64,000 nucleotides of DNA from Adineta vaga (taxonomy: Eukaryota > Rotifera). The notes under the pieces are model-generated. The model ran no database searches. It worked only from the letters and a program-made list of their open reading frames with translations, and had not been told where the DNA came from. Of the stretch, positions 11,567 through 24,460 are shown one piece after another. Where the stretch lies: NCBI GenBank assembly GCA_021613535.1, contig CP075496.1:11160001-11224000 (forward strand). Reading direction: 5' to 3'. The position numbers and the translations under genes are program-made. Numbering within the stretch: position 1 is the stretch's first letter; the number at the start of each line of letters is the position of its first letter.

Positions 11567-14500
11567 ATGAATTCCAATAGACCAAGCAATGATCAACATA
11601 AGCCAGGTCATCAACATCAGAGGCGTTCGATTGCTGAAGGCATGGCTCGTACAGGTATCATTTATATTTAAGAAAAGATTTCATCTATTGCGCATGGTAC
11701 TTGTCGTATCAATGATTGGCAGCTGTTCATCTGTCAAAAATAGCTTTTTTCGAAAAAGAATACGAGAAAAAAAGTGTGCGTTGTGTTTGTGATATAAGAT
11801 GAAATTGAATCTTCTTGTGTATGTGTGCGCGTTGTTATAAAAAATACGAGAAAAATTAATTAACAACAATAAGAAGTGTCTAAGCACTTATTATTTCCTT
11901 CTATTTACCTTATCTTCTCATTTTACAAGTCTTTTTTCTTTTCCTATGAGCATTTGTATGTGATCATTGGTGTTCATAATATGAAAAAAAGAGGAAGAGT
12001 GCGAGTGGAGAGACTTAGAGAGAAATTGAATAATGAGTTTCTCTTCAACTATCTATTACACATCTGTCAAAAAATGTATAAACAAATTAATAGAGAAAAA
12101 GGCTAGTTTATATTCTCGCTAACTTTTTAACTCTTCTCTTTTTTCCTATTATTATCAACAGAAATAAAGAAGAACTAAACGTTTGATTGTTTCTCTTCCT
12201 TTTCTTTTCTTTCCTTTGATGAATATCAATAAAGATAGATCTTCATAAATAGTAGAGTTCATTTCCTAAATCTTACAATCCTCTTTCTTTCTCTTCAATA
12301 ATCGCTTCTTTAAGGAAAATGAAGCCGTACAATACAAATCTCTTAGTTCGATGAAAAGAAGGAAAAAAAATGATAAGTTGATGTATACATGTTTACATGA
12401 CAAGAACCTTCGTCATTATTATAAGATTTCTGATGATGTCATATTAAACATCAATATAATAGCATGTCTGTATGTAACATATTTGACTCAGAAATCGTTG
12501 TTGTCAGTTTCTTTTTCTCTGTGGATCTCATTATTCTTCTTTTCCTAATAATCTCGTTTCTTCTTTTTTTTTCTACAAATATTATTTATTTGTTTTCTTT
12601 TTCATAGCACCAGCATGTGCTGCTTTTATTCAAGCAATTGGTCTATTTCGTGAGACAAACAATTCATCCAGTGATTTGCTAACAAAGTCATTTTCATCAT
12701 CACATCAAAATATGACAACAGCAACTGGTAGTAGCACGAAAGAATTATTACAAAATCCTCAAGATCCATCATTAGCTAATCGCCGTGGTACAGCATCAAG
12801 TTTATTTCCTATTGATTCACCATCATCCAGTTCAAGTAGCGTGAATTACTCGGCACGCTCATCAAGTCCATCTCCATTCGTGGAGAAAAAACAAGCTATT
12901 GCAAGACGTGGTGCATTACGACAGAAAAATGTTTATACCGTTAAAAATCATCAGTTTATTCTAAGATTTTTTAAAACACCAACTTTTTGTTCACATTGTC
13001 GAGATTTTCTATGGTAATTATCTTTTTCCAATTTAGTCTTTTTTAGTTTAATCTTTCTTTTCAATAGGGGTTTTGGTAAACAAGGTTTTCAATGTCAAAG
13101 TAAGTCGATTATCTTGGGATTTTTCAACTTATAAAATGAATTTCTCTAATTTCTCTAATTTCTCTATGCAAAACTCAGGAGATTTGTATCGCGAATAGAT
13201 CATCAATAAATTTGATTTCTTGATTAGATCTTCAGAATAATTATCATTTCAATTTTAGTTTGTTCACTCGTTGTTCATAAACGTTGTCATGAATTTATCA
13301 GTTTTACATGTCCTGGTGCTGATAAAGGAGCTGATTCCGATGTAAGATTAATAAATATGAATTTGTTTTCATTTTCGAATTTAATCATTTTGAGGCTCCA
13401 CGAAATAATCATAAATTTCTTATTCATACATATACTTCGCCGACATTCTGTGATCATTGCGGATCTCTACTCTACGGACTTATACATCAAGGACTTAAAT
13501 GTCAATGCTGTGATATGAATGTTCATAAGAAATGTCAAACATTTGTACCAGATTTATGCGGCCTTGATCATACAGAACGTCGTGGTCGTATACATTTACG
13601 TTTACAATATGAACGTGACAATAAATTAATAGTTGATATAATTGAAGCAAGAAATTTAATTCCAATGGATCCAAATGGTTTAAGTGATCCATATGTTAAA
13701 ATCAAGTTCATAGCAACATCATTGGATGGTAATAAAAAACAACATGTAGGCAAATATAAAACGAAAACTGTACGTGCAACATTAAATCCTCAATGGTCAG
13801 AAAAATTTACCATGTAAGTATTGAAAGAAAAACAAATGAAGGATTTTTTAATGATATCTACTTTCTATCTGTAGTGATTTGACAGAGGAAGATAAAGATA
13901 AAAGATTATTGATTGCTGTTTGGGATTGGGATAGAACATCGAGAAATGATTTTATGGGTTCATTATCATTTGGTATGTTTGAATACGAATTTATCTTTGG
14001 ATTGTTTTAATTTTATTCTAACTATGTTCTGTAGGTGTTTCGGAATTAATGAAAGGACCAGTGGCAGGTTGGTTCAAATTATTAGCCCAAGAAGAAGGTG
14101 AATTTTATTCCGTACCTGTACCAAGTGAAGATGGCTCAAAGATTCTGATTAAACCAACAACTGGAATTGTATGTTGAAGAATAGAATTTCAGAAATAACT
14201 TTGTTTTATTTTAGAAAGCTGTCTCTGCGAGAGAAACGACTAATCATTCTGATTCTGCTTCTTCGGTCAATCTTGATGTAACTGATCAGACGCTCTTACG
14301 CTCGAATTCTCAAGTTCAAGCTGTTAAAGTGACCGATTTCAATTTCATTAAAGTCTTAGGAAAAGGTTCTTTTGGCAAAGTAAATAGAAAATGAAATGCT
14401 TCTATCATTACTGTATCTCGTTTCCTGTAGGTTGTTCTTGGTGAACGTAAAGGTGTACCAGATGAATTATATGCAATAAAAATCTTGAAAAAAGATATTA

Positions 14501-17063
14501 TTGTACAAGACGATGATGTCGAATGTGTTATGATTGAAAAAAGAGTATTAATGTTACATGATAAACCCAAATTTCTCGTACAACTTCATTCATGTTTTCA
14601 AACAGTTGTAAGTAGGAAAAAGAATCATTTGTTTTTTTTCTTTCTTTCTTCTCTGTTGAAATTGAAAACATACTCTCACAACTCGATCTTTTTTCTATGT
14701 TTAGGATCGCTTATATTTTGTTATGGAATTTGTTAATGGAGGTGATCTAATGTATCGTATTCAACATGAAGGAAAATTCAAGGAACCAGTAGCATGGTAA
14801 GAAGATAATTTCTCTTGAGGCATGAAGAAAACAATACATTCATTCAAACGTTAAAAATTGTACTTTTCATTGATCATTAAAACTTCCTATACTTAACTTA
14901 TACAGATAACAAATAGTTATACTAATGTCCATAGAGATAATTCATCTCTCTAGATATATTTCATGATCTATTGTTCGGAACGTTGTTTTCAATGAACACC
15001 AGAAAAGGTTTCTTTAATTATTAAAAAAAAACTTAGAAAACAGAGTAACCTATCTGAAAAGTGGTCTAACTCAATCGAATTCACTTTTTATACGTGATGA
15101 ATACAAGAGTGATGTGTATAAGAGAACACTTGTGTCTATGATACATCCAAAATAAATTATGAATTCAATTGATTAGATATTTGATGATTATCTATTTAGT
15201 TTCTATGCAGCTGAAATTGCAGTTGGTTTATTTTATTTACACAAAAAAGGAATAATTTACCGGTAAAAATATGAAAACAAAATCAAAGGTGAATCTAATA
15301 CGATTTTGTTTTTCTCTTTCAGAGATCTCAAACTGGATAATATTCTGTTAGATAACGACGGGCATATTAAAATAGCCGAGTATGAAAAGCAACTATTAAT
15401 AGATTGAAAAATATGGATTTATATTTTGTTTACTACTAGTTTTGGAATGTGTAAAGAAGGAATTATCAATGATAGAAAAACATCAACATTCTGTGGAACA
15501 CCAGGTACATATTATTCTAAAATAGATTATATTTCTCTATGTAAATATATTCATCTTTTACCTTAGATTACATTGCTCCAGAGGTTTGTATTGGAATAAT
15601 ATCATTGCTATGATTATCTGATTTATATTTTATTTAGATCATTTTATATCAAAAATATGGTAAAAGTGTCGATTGGTGGGCGTACGGTGTACTACTATTT
15701 GAAATGCTTGCTGGTCAACCACCATTTGATGGCGAAGATGAAGAAGAACTTTTTGCTGCAATTACAGATCATAATGTTTCATATCCTAAATCGATGTCAT
15801 TTGAAGCTGTATCTATTTGTAAAGGAGTAAGTTAATTCATAATGGAAATTTACCGATGATAAATGATCTCGATTGATAAGTCAAGATGAAAAATAGATGA
15901 ATGATTAGTGATAGAAAAAGAATCTTGATTTGTTTTTGTATAGTTAATGACTAAAAATCCACAAAAACGACTTGGTTGTCATTCAACAGATGGTGAACGT
16001 GAGATAAAAGATCATTCCTTTTTTCGACGCATCGATTGGTTACGAATCGAAGCTCGTGAATTACAACCTCCATTTAAACCTAAAATTGTATGTATCACTT
16101 GATTTTTTCTTTTTACGCATGTCAAAAAATTCATGTTAGTTCTGTAGAATTTAGTTGTTTTGTGTTATTGTCTCGTTTTAGAAAAATCCTCGTCTAGCAG
16201 AAAATTTCGATAAATGTTTCACAAACAATCCATTGAAAATGACAGCATGTGATCCACTTGTTCTTGCTACAATCAATGAAGATACATTTCATAATTTCTC
16301 TTGTTATAATCCTCGTTTCATCATCGATGACAAACTTTCATAAATGAAAAACACATCAGATGTTTTCTTTCAACAAAATCAAAACTATCAATACACTTCA
16401 GTGAACCGATGTCTTGTGTATTTTTCTTTCTCCCTCTCTCTTTGCTAGTCGTGTATGTATCTGTGCGCATTTTTCGTTTTTTTCTACCAAATCTTAACCG
16501 GTTGAATGTATAATCTTTAGTCTTTGTAATGAATGACAATAGTCGATGAATATTTCTTTTTCAAAAGGGCGAAAATATTTGCATGTCAATATAATTTTTT
16601 TTTCTTCTTCTTCTTTTGTTTATAGTAAAATTCCTCATTATTCATTTATCTTTCCGTTGATAGATGTTTATGTGGCTTGTGTCTGTTTGTCTTCTAATAT
16701 TTTGGTTGATTTGCTAATGTTGACGATATGTATTCAAAACTAATCTGTGACATACATTTTATTTTATCAAAAAATCTTTCAGATTGATAAAAGAAAAGGA
16801 AAACAGATAAGTGGACAAATTTATATTCAACCAATTTTCGAGTTTTGATGTTATGAAAATGAGAGAATTCCGAATGTTTATAATATCACTTTTCATTCTA
16901 GGGATATAATCAAGATACATCAAATTTTGATGAACAATTTACTGGTGAAATTTTTAAATTTACACCTTGCGATAAACAAACTTTAATGACTATTGATCAA
17001 AGTCTATTTGACTCATTTATCCATGCGAATGAATCATCATCTTATGAGATTACAGATTTATAG
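11567..17063 (+). CDS. Conventional protein kinase C with two alternative C-terminal exons
   Basis: Exons: 11567-11654, 12608-13013, 13068-13099, 13259-13341, 13395-13813, 13875-13972, 14035-14168, 14215-14379, 14431-14607, 14705-14796, 15200-15262, 15323-15379, 15440-15504, 15567-15583, 15638-15826, 15944-16087, then 16182-16343 or 16902-17063. Either isoform is 796 aa and in frame. Domain order is pseudosubstrate ([11 protein letters not shown]), C1A ([17 protein letters not shown]), C1B ([18 protein letters not shown]), Ca2+-binding C2 ([23 protein letters not shown]) and kinase ([31 protein letters not shown], activation loop [14 protein letters not shown]). This is the conventional diacylglycerol- and Ca2+-dependent class (alpha/beta/gamma type). 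A Ser-rich stretch of about 90 residues precedes the pseudosubstrate, longer than usual. The exon at 15567-15583 is 17 nt. Upstream noncoding exons are possible. Confidence 0.95.
16182..16343 (+). other. PKC terminal exon A (V5, canonical tail)
   Basis: A phase-0 exon after CTCGTTTTAG encoding 53 residues and TAA. It carries NFDKCFT, a turn motif region LKMTACDP and hydrophobic motif FHNFSCYNP. The FxxFSY-type hydrophobic motif with a phosphorylatable Ser is the normal AGC-kinase tail. Confidence 0.9.
16902..17063 (+). other. PKC terminal exon B (V5, variant tail)
   Basis: A second phase-0 exon, after TTTTCATTCTAG, also encoding 53 residues and TAG. It aligns position for position with exon A: NFDEQFT at residues 8-14, turn motif FKFTPCDK, then FDSFIHAN in place of FHNFSCYN. 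Ile replaces the phosphorylatable Ser of the hydrophobic motif. The 0.56 kb between the two exons holds no domain-like coding sequence. Confidence 0.85.
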
Positions 17064-17307
17064 AAAAGAATTTCAGAAAATGATGGAAATTTGATTAAGT
17101 ATCAGTAGATAGTTATTTAGAAATCATATTATTGTTTGTCGAACCCTTTCTTGAACTTTATTGGTCTTTTTTGTTTTCTATGTTTTATGTTTATACATAG
17201 AACAGAATCCTCCTAGTTCATTATAATTACAACTAATTATGATTAAAAGAGAAAAAAATTGTTTATATATTTTTTTGTGAGTTTATTATCATCGGTTCTT
17301 GATTGTT

Positions 17308-17853
17308 TTACCAAATGTATGTTTGTGGAATCAATGGTACGACTGCTTGAATAAATGATGAAGCAGGTACATATCCATTTACACCACCACCAAGTTGTGA
17401 CCAAGCTTGAGTGAAGTAAGTGTTTTGAACCGGGATATTATAAAACTGTTGCATATTATTGAATAATAGTTGAGCTTCTTGAGCTGAGAGATAACCTGGT
17501 TGAGTAAGTGGATAGTAATTAACAGCATAAGACCATCGTTGAACTGGTGTAACACCACGTTGTAACATGAGATAAGCCATAAGAAATTCTTCGAATGAAA
17601 GAACACCGTTACCATCCGTATCAAACATAAGAAAGACACGTTCAGCATCAGAATTAAATGTCCATGATATCCCGACAATGCTTGCATAGATATTTTTAAA
17701 TTCATTGATGGTCATTCGGCCACCAGTTGAAGCTGCTTGTTGATTGAAAGCAACATAAAGTTGTTGAATTTGTGCTGGTGAAAGGCCGGTCAATTGGGAA
17801 TAGGCATTGATATCCCATGTATTCCATGCAGCAACAGGTTGACGATTACCCAT
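17308..17853 (-). CDS. EF-hand protein, neuronal-calcium-sensor-like (copy 1)
   Basis: Intronless, 181 aa. Start is taken at ATG 17853, giving MGNRQ with Gly2 as a possible N-myristoylation site and matching the length of the neighbouring copy; the frame is open a further 22 codons upstream. The layout is NCS-like: LSPAQIQQLY, a degenerate first hand, then one canonical EF loop DTDGNGVLSFEEF. Two later hands (about residues 115-135 and 155-170) lack acidic ligands, so probably a single Ca2+ site is functional. The product is rich in Tyr, Gln and aromatics at the C-terminus. It is tail to tail with PKC, with 244 bp between stops. Lack of introns in an intron-rich window suggests a retrocopy or secondary loss. 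Confidence 0.85.
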   Translation of the reverse strand: MGNRQPVAAWNTWDINAYSQLTGLSPAQIQQLYVAFNQQAASTGGRMTINEFKNIYASIVGISWTFNSDAERVFLMFDTDGNGVLSFEEFLMAYLMLQRGVTPVQRWSYAVNYYPLTQPGYLSAQEAQLLFNNMQQFYNIPVQNTYFTQAWSQLGGGVNGYVPASSFIQAVVPLIPQTYIW

Positions 17854-18515
17854 AGTTGAAAATAAAGTTGAATTGATTGAAGTTTGAAGAAGAAGAATGT
17901 ATTGAATATAATATTTCAATGTGTTAATATCAGTTTTATTTATACTACTCTGCTGTTACGCTTGAATGATATTGTTTACGTACAAAATTTTATGTGTTTT
18001 TTTTTCTGATGACGTATTTACGTGTACTCAAAAATATAGGTATCGAATTGAATAGAATATGATAGAATATCTTCGAGTTTTATTTTTAGCAGCTATTTCG
18101 TTTTTCTGGAACAATCTTTCTCTTCTTTTTATTCAATATAATTTGATTCATTCTATTCTGAAGTAAAAAATTTCAAATATAAATTTACCTTGTCAATTCG
18201 AATGCATGTTTCTTCTGAAGTGATATGTGATGAGATATTAATGTACGTTTGTGAGAATACACGCAGTAAACCTGAAATATATTTAATCATTCTTCTTACA
18301 TGAATGAAAAGAACACATAGAACCTATAATATCAAGATAATCTCTATAATAAGTTTTCTTTGTAGTTTTCATGCAGTAGATATGATAGATTTGTTTAAGT
18401 TAAATGGTTTTATTTACAAATTTGAGAAGGTATCTTTTTACAGATCGCATGTCAATCAAGAAAAGTAATAAAAAACATTTTAGTTCAAGAAGTTTTTTCT
18501 CTTTATACATCCGTT
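17854..18515. other. Spacer between the tandem EF-hand genes
   Basis: AT-rich, no coding features seen; it serves as promoter region of copy 1 and 3' flank of copy 2. Confidence 0.6.
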
Positions 18516-19061
18516 CTACCAAATTTGTGCTTCCGGAATCAAAGGTACTAGAGTTTGAACAAATGATGAAGCTGGAACTGAACCGTTGACATTGCCACCC
18601 AACTGTGACCAAGCTGTATTGAAATAAGATTCTTGAGCTGGAAAATTGTAGAATTGTTGCATATTGTTTAATACTAACTGAGCTTCCTGAGCTGAAAGAT
18701 ACCCTGGTTGATTGAGTGAATAAGAATTAACAGCATAGGACCATCGCTGTGCTGGATTGATACTACGTTGTAATAAAAAGTAAGCCAAAAGAAATTCTTC
18801 AAATGACAAAGTACCAGTATTGTTCGTATCAAACATAAGAAAGATACGTTCAGCCTCAGTATCAAAGTTCCATGTCACTCCAACAACACTTGCATAGACA
18901 CTTTTAAATTGATTGATAGTCATTCGGCCACCTGTCACAGCTGCTTGTTGTTGAAAAGTAGTATAAAGTTGTTGAATTTGATCTGGTGAAAGACCAGTCA
19001 GTTGAGAATAGGCATTGATATCCCATGTATTGTATGCTGATACACCTTGTTGATTACCCAT
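18516..19061 (-). CDS. EF-hand protein, neuronal-calcium-sensor-like (copy 2)
   Basis: A tandem paralogue of the gene at 17308-17853: same strand, also intronless, exactly 181 aa. It starts MGNQQGV (possible myristoylation) and shares WDINAYSQLTGLSP and GYLSAQEAQL with copy 1. Its main EF loop is DTNNTGTLSFEEF. Position 5 is Asn rather than an Asp/Asn-Gly pair and position 6 is Gly, so Ca2+ affinity may differ from copy 1 (DTDGNG). The other hands are degenerate in both. Function is inferred only from family: a Ca2+ sensor acting on membrane or cytosolic partners. Confidence 0.85.
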   Translation of the reverse strand: MGNQQGVSAYNTWDINAYSQLTGLSPDQIQQLYTTFQQQAAVTGGRMTINQFKSVYASVVGVTWNFDTEAERIFLMFDTNNTGTLSFEEFLLAYFLLQRSINPAQRWSYAVNSYSLNQPGYLSAQEAQLVLNNMQQFYNFPAQESYFNTAWSQLGGNVNGSVPASSFVQTLVPLIPEAQIW

Positions 19062-19378
19062 AATTTAAATAAAAATAATTTCACTTCTAATAAGATAAAA
19101 AGTGAACGATAATATGTATATAGGAAGTACAACTGTGGTTTTTTTTAGTAGTTAACTTTTGTTCTGCTTGATTGACACTATGAAAAATTATACATAAGAT
19201 AAATATTTGTCATTTATTTGGACAGGAAAATAAAACAAAAAGGTACATTTACATCTCTCTTTAGTCATGATATTTAACTAATAGCTGAAAGTTTTTCTCT
19301 CCGTCTATAAATAGATGTACAATAACAACCTCGAGTTTATTTTTTTCAAAATAAAAGACTAGTTAGAAAAGAACTGAA

Positions 19379-20716
19379 TCATTCAACTTGTTTTTCTTGT
19401 ACATTCTTCGTATTATATTCATGATCAGGTTGTAATAAAATTTTTCCAACATTTTTTCGATTATGCATACGTTGCATTGCTTCACCAATCTTTGAATATG
19501 GATAAATACTATCAACTTGTGGTTTTAATGCACCTTGTTTATATAAACGAATCAATTCAGTAACAGTACTTGATGCAAACTCTTGTGTTGCTTCTAAATC
19601 TTTTGATAAATAACCTAGATGATAGCCAGCAATGCTTTTATTTTCTGATAAGATTGCTAAGGAATTTGTTGAAAAGCATTTATACCATGTTTTAAATGCT
19701 GTCAATAATGAACGATTCTCTCCGCTAGCAGCGACATTTGATGCACCTATATAAAAATATGGATTTAGAGTAAAAACAATTTATTGATTCTGATACATAC
19801 CGAAATAAATAATTTTTCCGAATGGTTTAAGTAAATTATAACCACGAACACTATCTTCTCCGTTCATTGGATCCATAATTATATCGACACCTTACAAATG
19901 AAATTTTCCCATGAACAAATATCAAAATAAGAATCGTATTTAAATCTTACCCTTTGGTGCAATTTTACGAATTTCAGATACATAATCTTGTGTACGATAA
20001 TCAATCGGATATGTACAACCGATATCTTTAATAGTAGCATGTTTCGATGCAGAAGCTGTGCCAAAAACAGTTACATTTTCAACTGTTTTACATATCTGAA
20101 TTGCTGCAATACCAACACCGCCTTGAAAAAAATAAATATTGATGTTTGATAAATGGTAAATGCTTCATTTTATCTTCTCTTTTTACCTGCTGCCATATGT
20201 ACTAGTACGCTCTTATTTGGTCGTAAGTTACCAAATTCAAATAAAATTTGATGAGCAGTAATATAATTAACAAGAAAAGCAGCTCCTTCTTCAAATGACA
20301 TTTCGTCAGGCATTTTAAAACATTGATAGTTTGGTAAAGTAATCATATCAGACCACATACCATCACCAGCAAATGCAATAACTCGATCACCAACAGAAAA
20401 TTGAGATACATTGGAACCAATGGCTTCTATAATACCTGAAGCTTCAAAACCTGGAACATACGGATATTTAGGTGCTGGTGAATATAATCCTTGTCTATAA
20501 ATAACTTAGATACAATATAAAAATTAGAATAGAGGAAATAATACATTACCGTCTCATTAAATCAGCAAAATTAAGACCAGCAAATTTGATTTGAATAGCA
20601 ACTTCATCAGCACCTGGTGCACGATATGGATATTGTTTAATTTGAAGTTTATCATATCCACCTGCTCCAACTAATTCTATACCAGAGACTAAACGTTTTG
20701 CTTCACTAGATGCCAT
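19379..20716 (-). CDS. Zinc-independent MDR reductase, VAT-1/zeta-crystallin-like
   Basis: Five exons: 20716-20550, 20494-20187, 20121-19951, 19890-19801, 19746-19379; 367 aa. The N-terminal GroES-like fold shows FAGLNFADLMRRQGLY and PYVPGFEASGIIEAIG. The Rossmann part has the nucleotide-binding AAGGVGIAAIQI, then GVDIIMDPMNG. The GlyxxGGVG-type loop and absence of the structural-zinc Cys lobe place it in the quinone oxidoreductase/VAT-1 branch. VAT-1 family members are NADPH-binding and membrane-associated; the substrate is unknown here. The C-terminus (SKIGEAMQRMHNRKNVGKIL) is the standard MDR ending. All introns are short and GT-AG and the exon sum closes in frame. Confidence 0.92.
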
Positions 20717-21058
20717 ACTTTCTGTTAATCTGAATTACTAATAAAAAAAAACGAATTCTTCATATTCAATATATATATATATATGATAATAGAAAGCAAA
20801 GTCCAACTAGTTACGAACTGCGTACGTTTACGAATGTGACTTCTTGTTCGTTTTCTTTTTTTAGATAAAAAAACATGCATCATATCTGAAGCTAGGTCAT
20901 TATAACAAAGAAAAGAACGAAAAAATGTTGATTCATTTTTCTTTATTGAAGTATTCTGTGAGTCATATAAACACAAACAGATAAATGTGTTTCTAATTGG
21001 AAAGTAAAAATTCGTCAATCAATTGCACCATTTAAAAAAAAAGAAGAGATTTTCTCAT

Positions 21059-22691
21059 TTATTTTTTACTCATATCAATATAATCAAGATCTAATTTCAG
21101 ATAAACGTAAGGATAATATTCTTGTTCAGATGAGAATACACCGGGAATATCAAAAGACTAGAAAAGAAAGATATTTCTCGAGATAAATGACAAAGAATGA
21201 AATTACTTCATCTTTGTTTGATCTATCGGAATGATCGAGATAACCAAATAATCGATCGAGAACATCACGTAAACGTTTTGTAACTTTTCGATTTGGATGT
21301 ATAATTATTGAAGCAAAATTAACTGGTAAACCATATCTAATGAAAGAAAATAGATTAAGAATTTTTCGTTGTAAAAGAATTTCCTACACCTCAAAACAGA
21401 TTCAACGAAAATACGTAAAGCTTTAATATGTATTGATGCGGAAAAAATTTCTCCGAAATTAATTTTCAACCAACGAACAAGATTTGTATAAAGTTTTTGT
21501 CGTTCAAGTTCGAGTTCTCGAGTTTTTTCACGTTCATTTGCAAGTGCTTTTTCATCAAATGTAAAATCTCGTACTGTAAATCTATTGAATAGAAAAAGAC
21601 AAAACTAAATCCTTTTGTTCTTTATGCAAAATCATTTCACATACTTATTCTCTCGACATTTATGTCGAAATGTATCTTCAGTTTTTTGAAATAATGTCAC
21701 GGTAAATAAAGCATAATCTTGATCTTGTGTTACTAGTTCTGTTGTACGTGGAACAATCATACCGCAGAGAGATTCATATTTCGCATACCAATCACTGATT
21801 AATCCCTTTGGTACACATACTAATACAGTTTTTAAATATTCACTACCTAAGACAAAATGTTCTTTTTTAATCACATCATTTAAACTTCGTGTTAATAAAC
21901 TTCCACTAAAAATAAAATTACTGTTTGAAGAAGAAAAGAAAAGCATCAACCGATCTAACATACGTTTGTTTCTTTTCTATTGCTTCTAGATTTTGTTTGA
22001 CATTATTATAAGATTGACTACGAAGTTTTAATTCATTTTCAATATGTGTTGATGCCTAAAAATAAAAAAAAAACGATGTGACTATTCATACATTCAATTA
22101 GTTCTATACTTATCCATAATGAATAACATACTTTAGAGATAATATCCGACAGATTCTTTAATGATTGTTTTGTTGGATATTTAGCATGATCCCATTGAAA
22201 TTCGCTTACATATCGTATAGGATCAACTAAATCAGAATCAAATCAAATTGATGAAAGATATTTCGAAAGAAGAACATACCACCATGTGATCCAACTGTAA
22301 GATTTTCTGCTAGACGATTACGATCATCATCGAGAACATCATGAAAGAAATATTGTGTCAATTTTTTCGTAACTCTAAAAGAATTGATTATATCAATGAA
22401 TATTGATTGTATATTTTACTCAAATATATACCCTTCAATATAATTATCAAGTTTAGCCAAATCATCTGAAAGTGCTACAAGGGAATCGAGTGTCCCAACC
22501 TTAATAAGATGAAACGAAAAGAAAGATTAAAATCAATTTATTTTCTTAATTAATTTTACTTTTAAATCCGGAATATTAAAGAAAAAATTAGTTGATAATT
22601 GATCTCTTTCGGTAGCTCGACATACTTCTTCGAAACTTTCTTTTGGTGTTGATCTTCCTGGTACAGCTATTATCCAATATTCGTCAGACAT
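21059..22691 (-). CDS. ATP6V1C: V-type proton ATPase subunit C
   Basis: Nine exons: 22691-22560, 22499-22432, 22374-22280, 22226-22132, 22055-21964, 21905-21645, 21581-21390, 21336-21207, 21157-21059; 387 aa, the usual length for the family. It starts [12 protein letters not shown] and has [16 protein letters not shown], ending in the family C-terminus [13 protein letters not shown] and [16 protein letters not shown]. Subunit C joins the V1 sector to the V0 stalk and controls reversible V1-V0 assembly in acidifying organelles. No anomalies; a good reference gene for judging sequence quality in this window. Confidence 0.96.
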
Positions 22692-24404
22692 TTTACTAAT
22701 AAATTTATATTATACAGTATGATAAAAAACGAAAAGCAAAATATGAAAATTGATTTTTAACTATTCTGTCCTGTTCGTAGTCATTAATGATTCAATTGGT
22801 TATGCATGTAGACCAATGAAAAAAAAGGAAAGAGTAAAATTAAAATTTATTTATCAAAAAGATTATGGAATTGAAAAAAAATAGAGGAAATAAACAAGAG
22901 AATAACAGAGTATCATTAGCTTGATTCATTTCTATTTAAATATATTATATTGAAGTTGATTAATATGATTTGGATTCTCTAATCACTGTGATAGAGTCGT
23001 TTTTCATGAGTACATTCTTACTCTCTCTCTTTCGTTCGTTCGTTCGCTCGTGTCTGTTTATTCGCCTTTAGTTACCTATACTTCTTAACGATATCTAAAC
23101 GTATATAAAATATTATTCTGAACGAAGACACTTGTTTTCTTTTTTTTCTTATTGCCTCTCCTATCGTTATGTCAATATTCTTCAAGAAAAAGACTATATA
23201 TATATACACAACGGTTTTGTCTGGTAGAGAAATGCTCTGGTAATCAAAACAACTTGATATAAAAAAAAATTTCATCTATATACATATATATATATAATGA
23301 AGTGAAGAAGTAATTGAAGTAGAGAAAAGAATAAAAGTGCATATATATTTTTATTCATTTTGAAAATATTCTCTTCTGTAGTATAACTATTTATTCGATC
23401 GAGCAATCATGCTCAATGTCGAATATCGTTTTTCTTTCGTTATACGATCTTGTCTTGATACAATTCAGATTCTTTTTTTTTCGTAATTTTATTGTCTGCA
23501 AATATATTCATTCGATTTCTTTTTAACTGATCATATGACATGTCGTGTTTAAATCGAACATAATGTTAATTAGATTAGATGTAGTTCGTCGATATGTTTA
23601 CAGAGAACAAAAAAATTCACATTTATGTTGATTAGTTTGTATGAAAATATTTATTATGAAGTACAAAAACACAGTAATTTTCTCTTTCTTTTTTTCTTCT
23701 CATGTAGTTATAAGACATTCAAAGAAAATATGTGTATCGATATATTAAATGGCTTCTTTTTTCGCATGATTTTGCATATCGAGAACATCGATATTTATTC
23801 ACTCAATTAAGTATAACAACAACCGTTTTTTCAATGATATCGATAAAACCTTCCATCTTTCGAGTTGTTTTTTCTTCTCCTTCAAAATGAATATCTGAAG
23901 AAATTGTATAGAAAGCCAAGGTTACGAAAGGATTTGTCGTGCAGATACCAAAGTAAAAGGTTATCTTACATCATATGGGCTAATTGGTTTGATTCGAATG
24001 TATTGGTACTGTGTTATGTGTAAACGAAGATTAACTTTTTCTTCTCTTCTTCTATCTCGTAGTCAGTGTTCAACGTAGGCGACACGACATTCTTCTACTT
24101 GATAGATTGATTTCGAGAGAATCTTTTGAATTCTTCGTTTTCTTTTACTCTTTTCTTTTCTTTTCGTCTTCGATTGAAAAAGAGATGATGTTCACGTAAT
24201 CGTTACTCCGAAACATCTTAGTAACAAGAAGTAAAACGAAAGAAGAAGAATAAAACATATGACAATGTATACATCCGCACGCTTTGTTTGTTTCTAGATC
24301 ATTATGATCAGTCAACTTCGACGAGGACATCATCACGAATTCAATGAGTAAATTATCGGATTTATTCTATTGATATATATATATATTTCATTGATTTAAT
24401 CTAG
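22692..24404. other. Intergenic region between divergent V-ATPase C and EPS8-like genes
   Basis: AT-rich with (TA)n near 23276-23296 and a TTCG-repeat near 23033-23046. No convincing coding exon. Probably carries both promoters. Confidence 0.55.
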
Positions 24405-24411
24405 TGGATCA

Positions 24412-24460
24412 ATGTCTGCACGTACAATGAATAATCATAGAGATCATTTGAAATCACCAG
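24412..24460 (+). other. Candidate alternative first coding exon of the EPS8-like gene
   Basis: ATG at 24412 follows a CTAG acceptor at 24401-24404. It encodes MSARTMNNHRDHLKSP and ends CCAG before GTAAAAA. It leaves one base (G), the same phase as the exon at 25305-25395, so it can join the exon at 25588 directly and in frame. Confidence 0.5.

Noticed and set aside
13495-13753. Minus-strand frames opposite the PKC C1B/C2 exon
   Set aside because: Shadows of the coding exon on the + strand.
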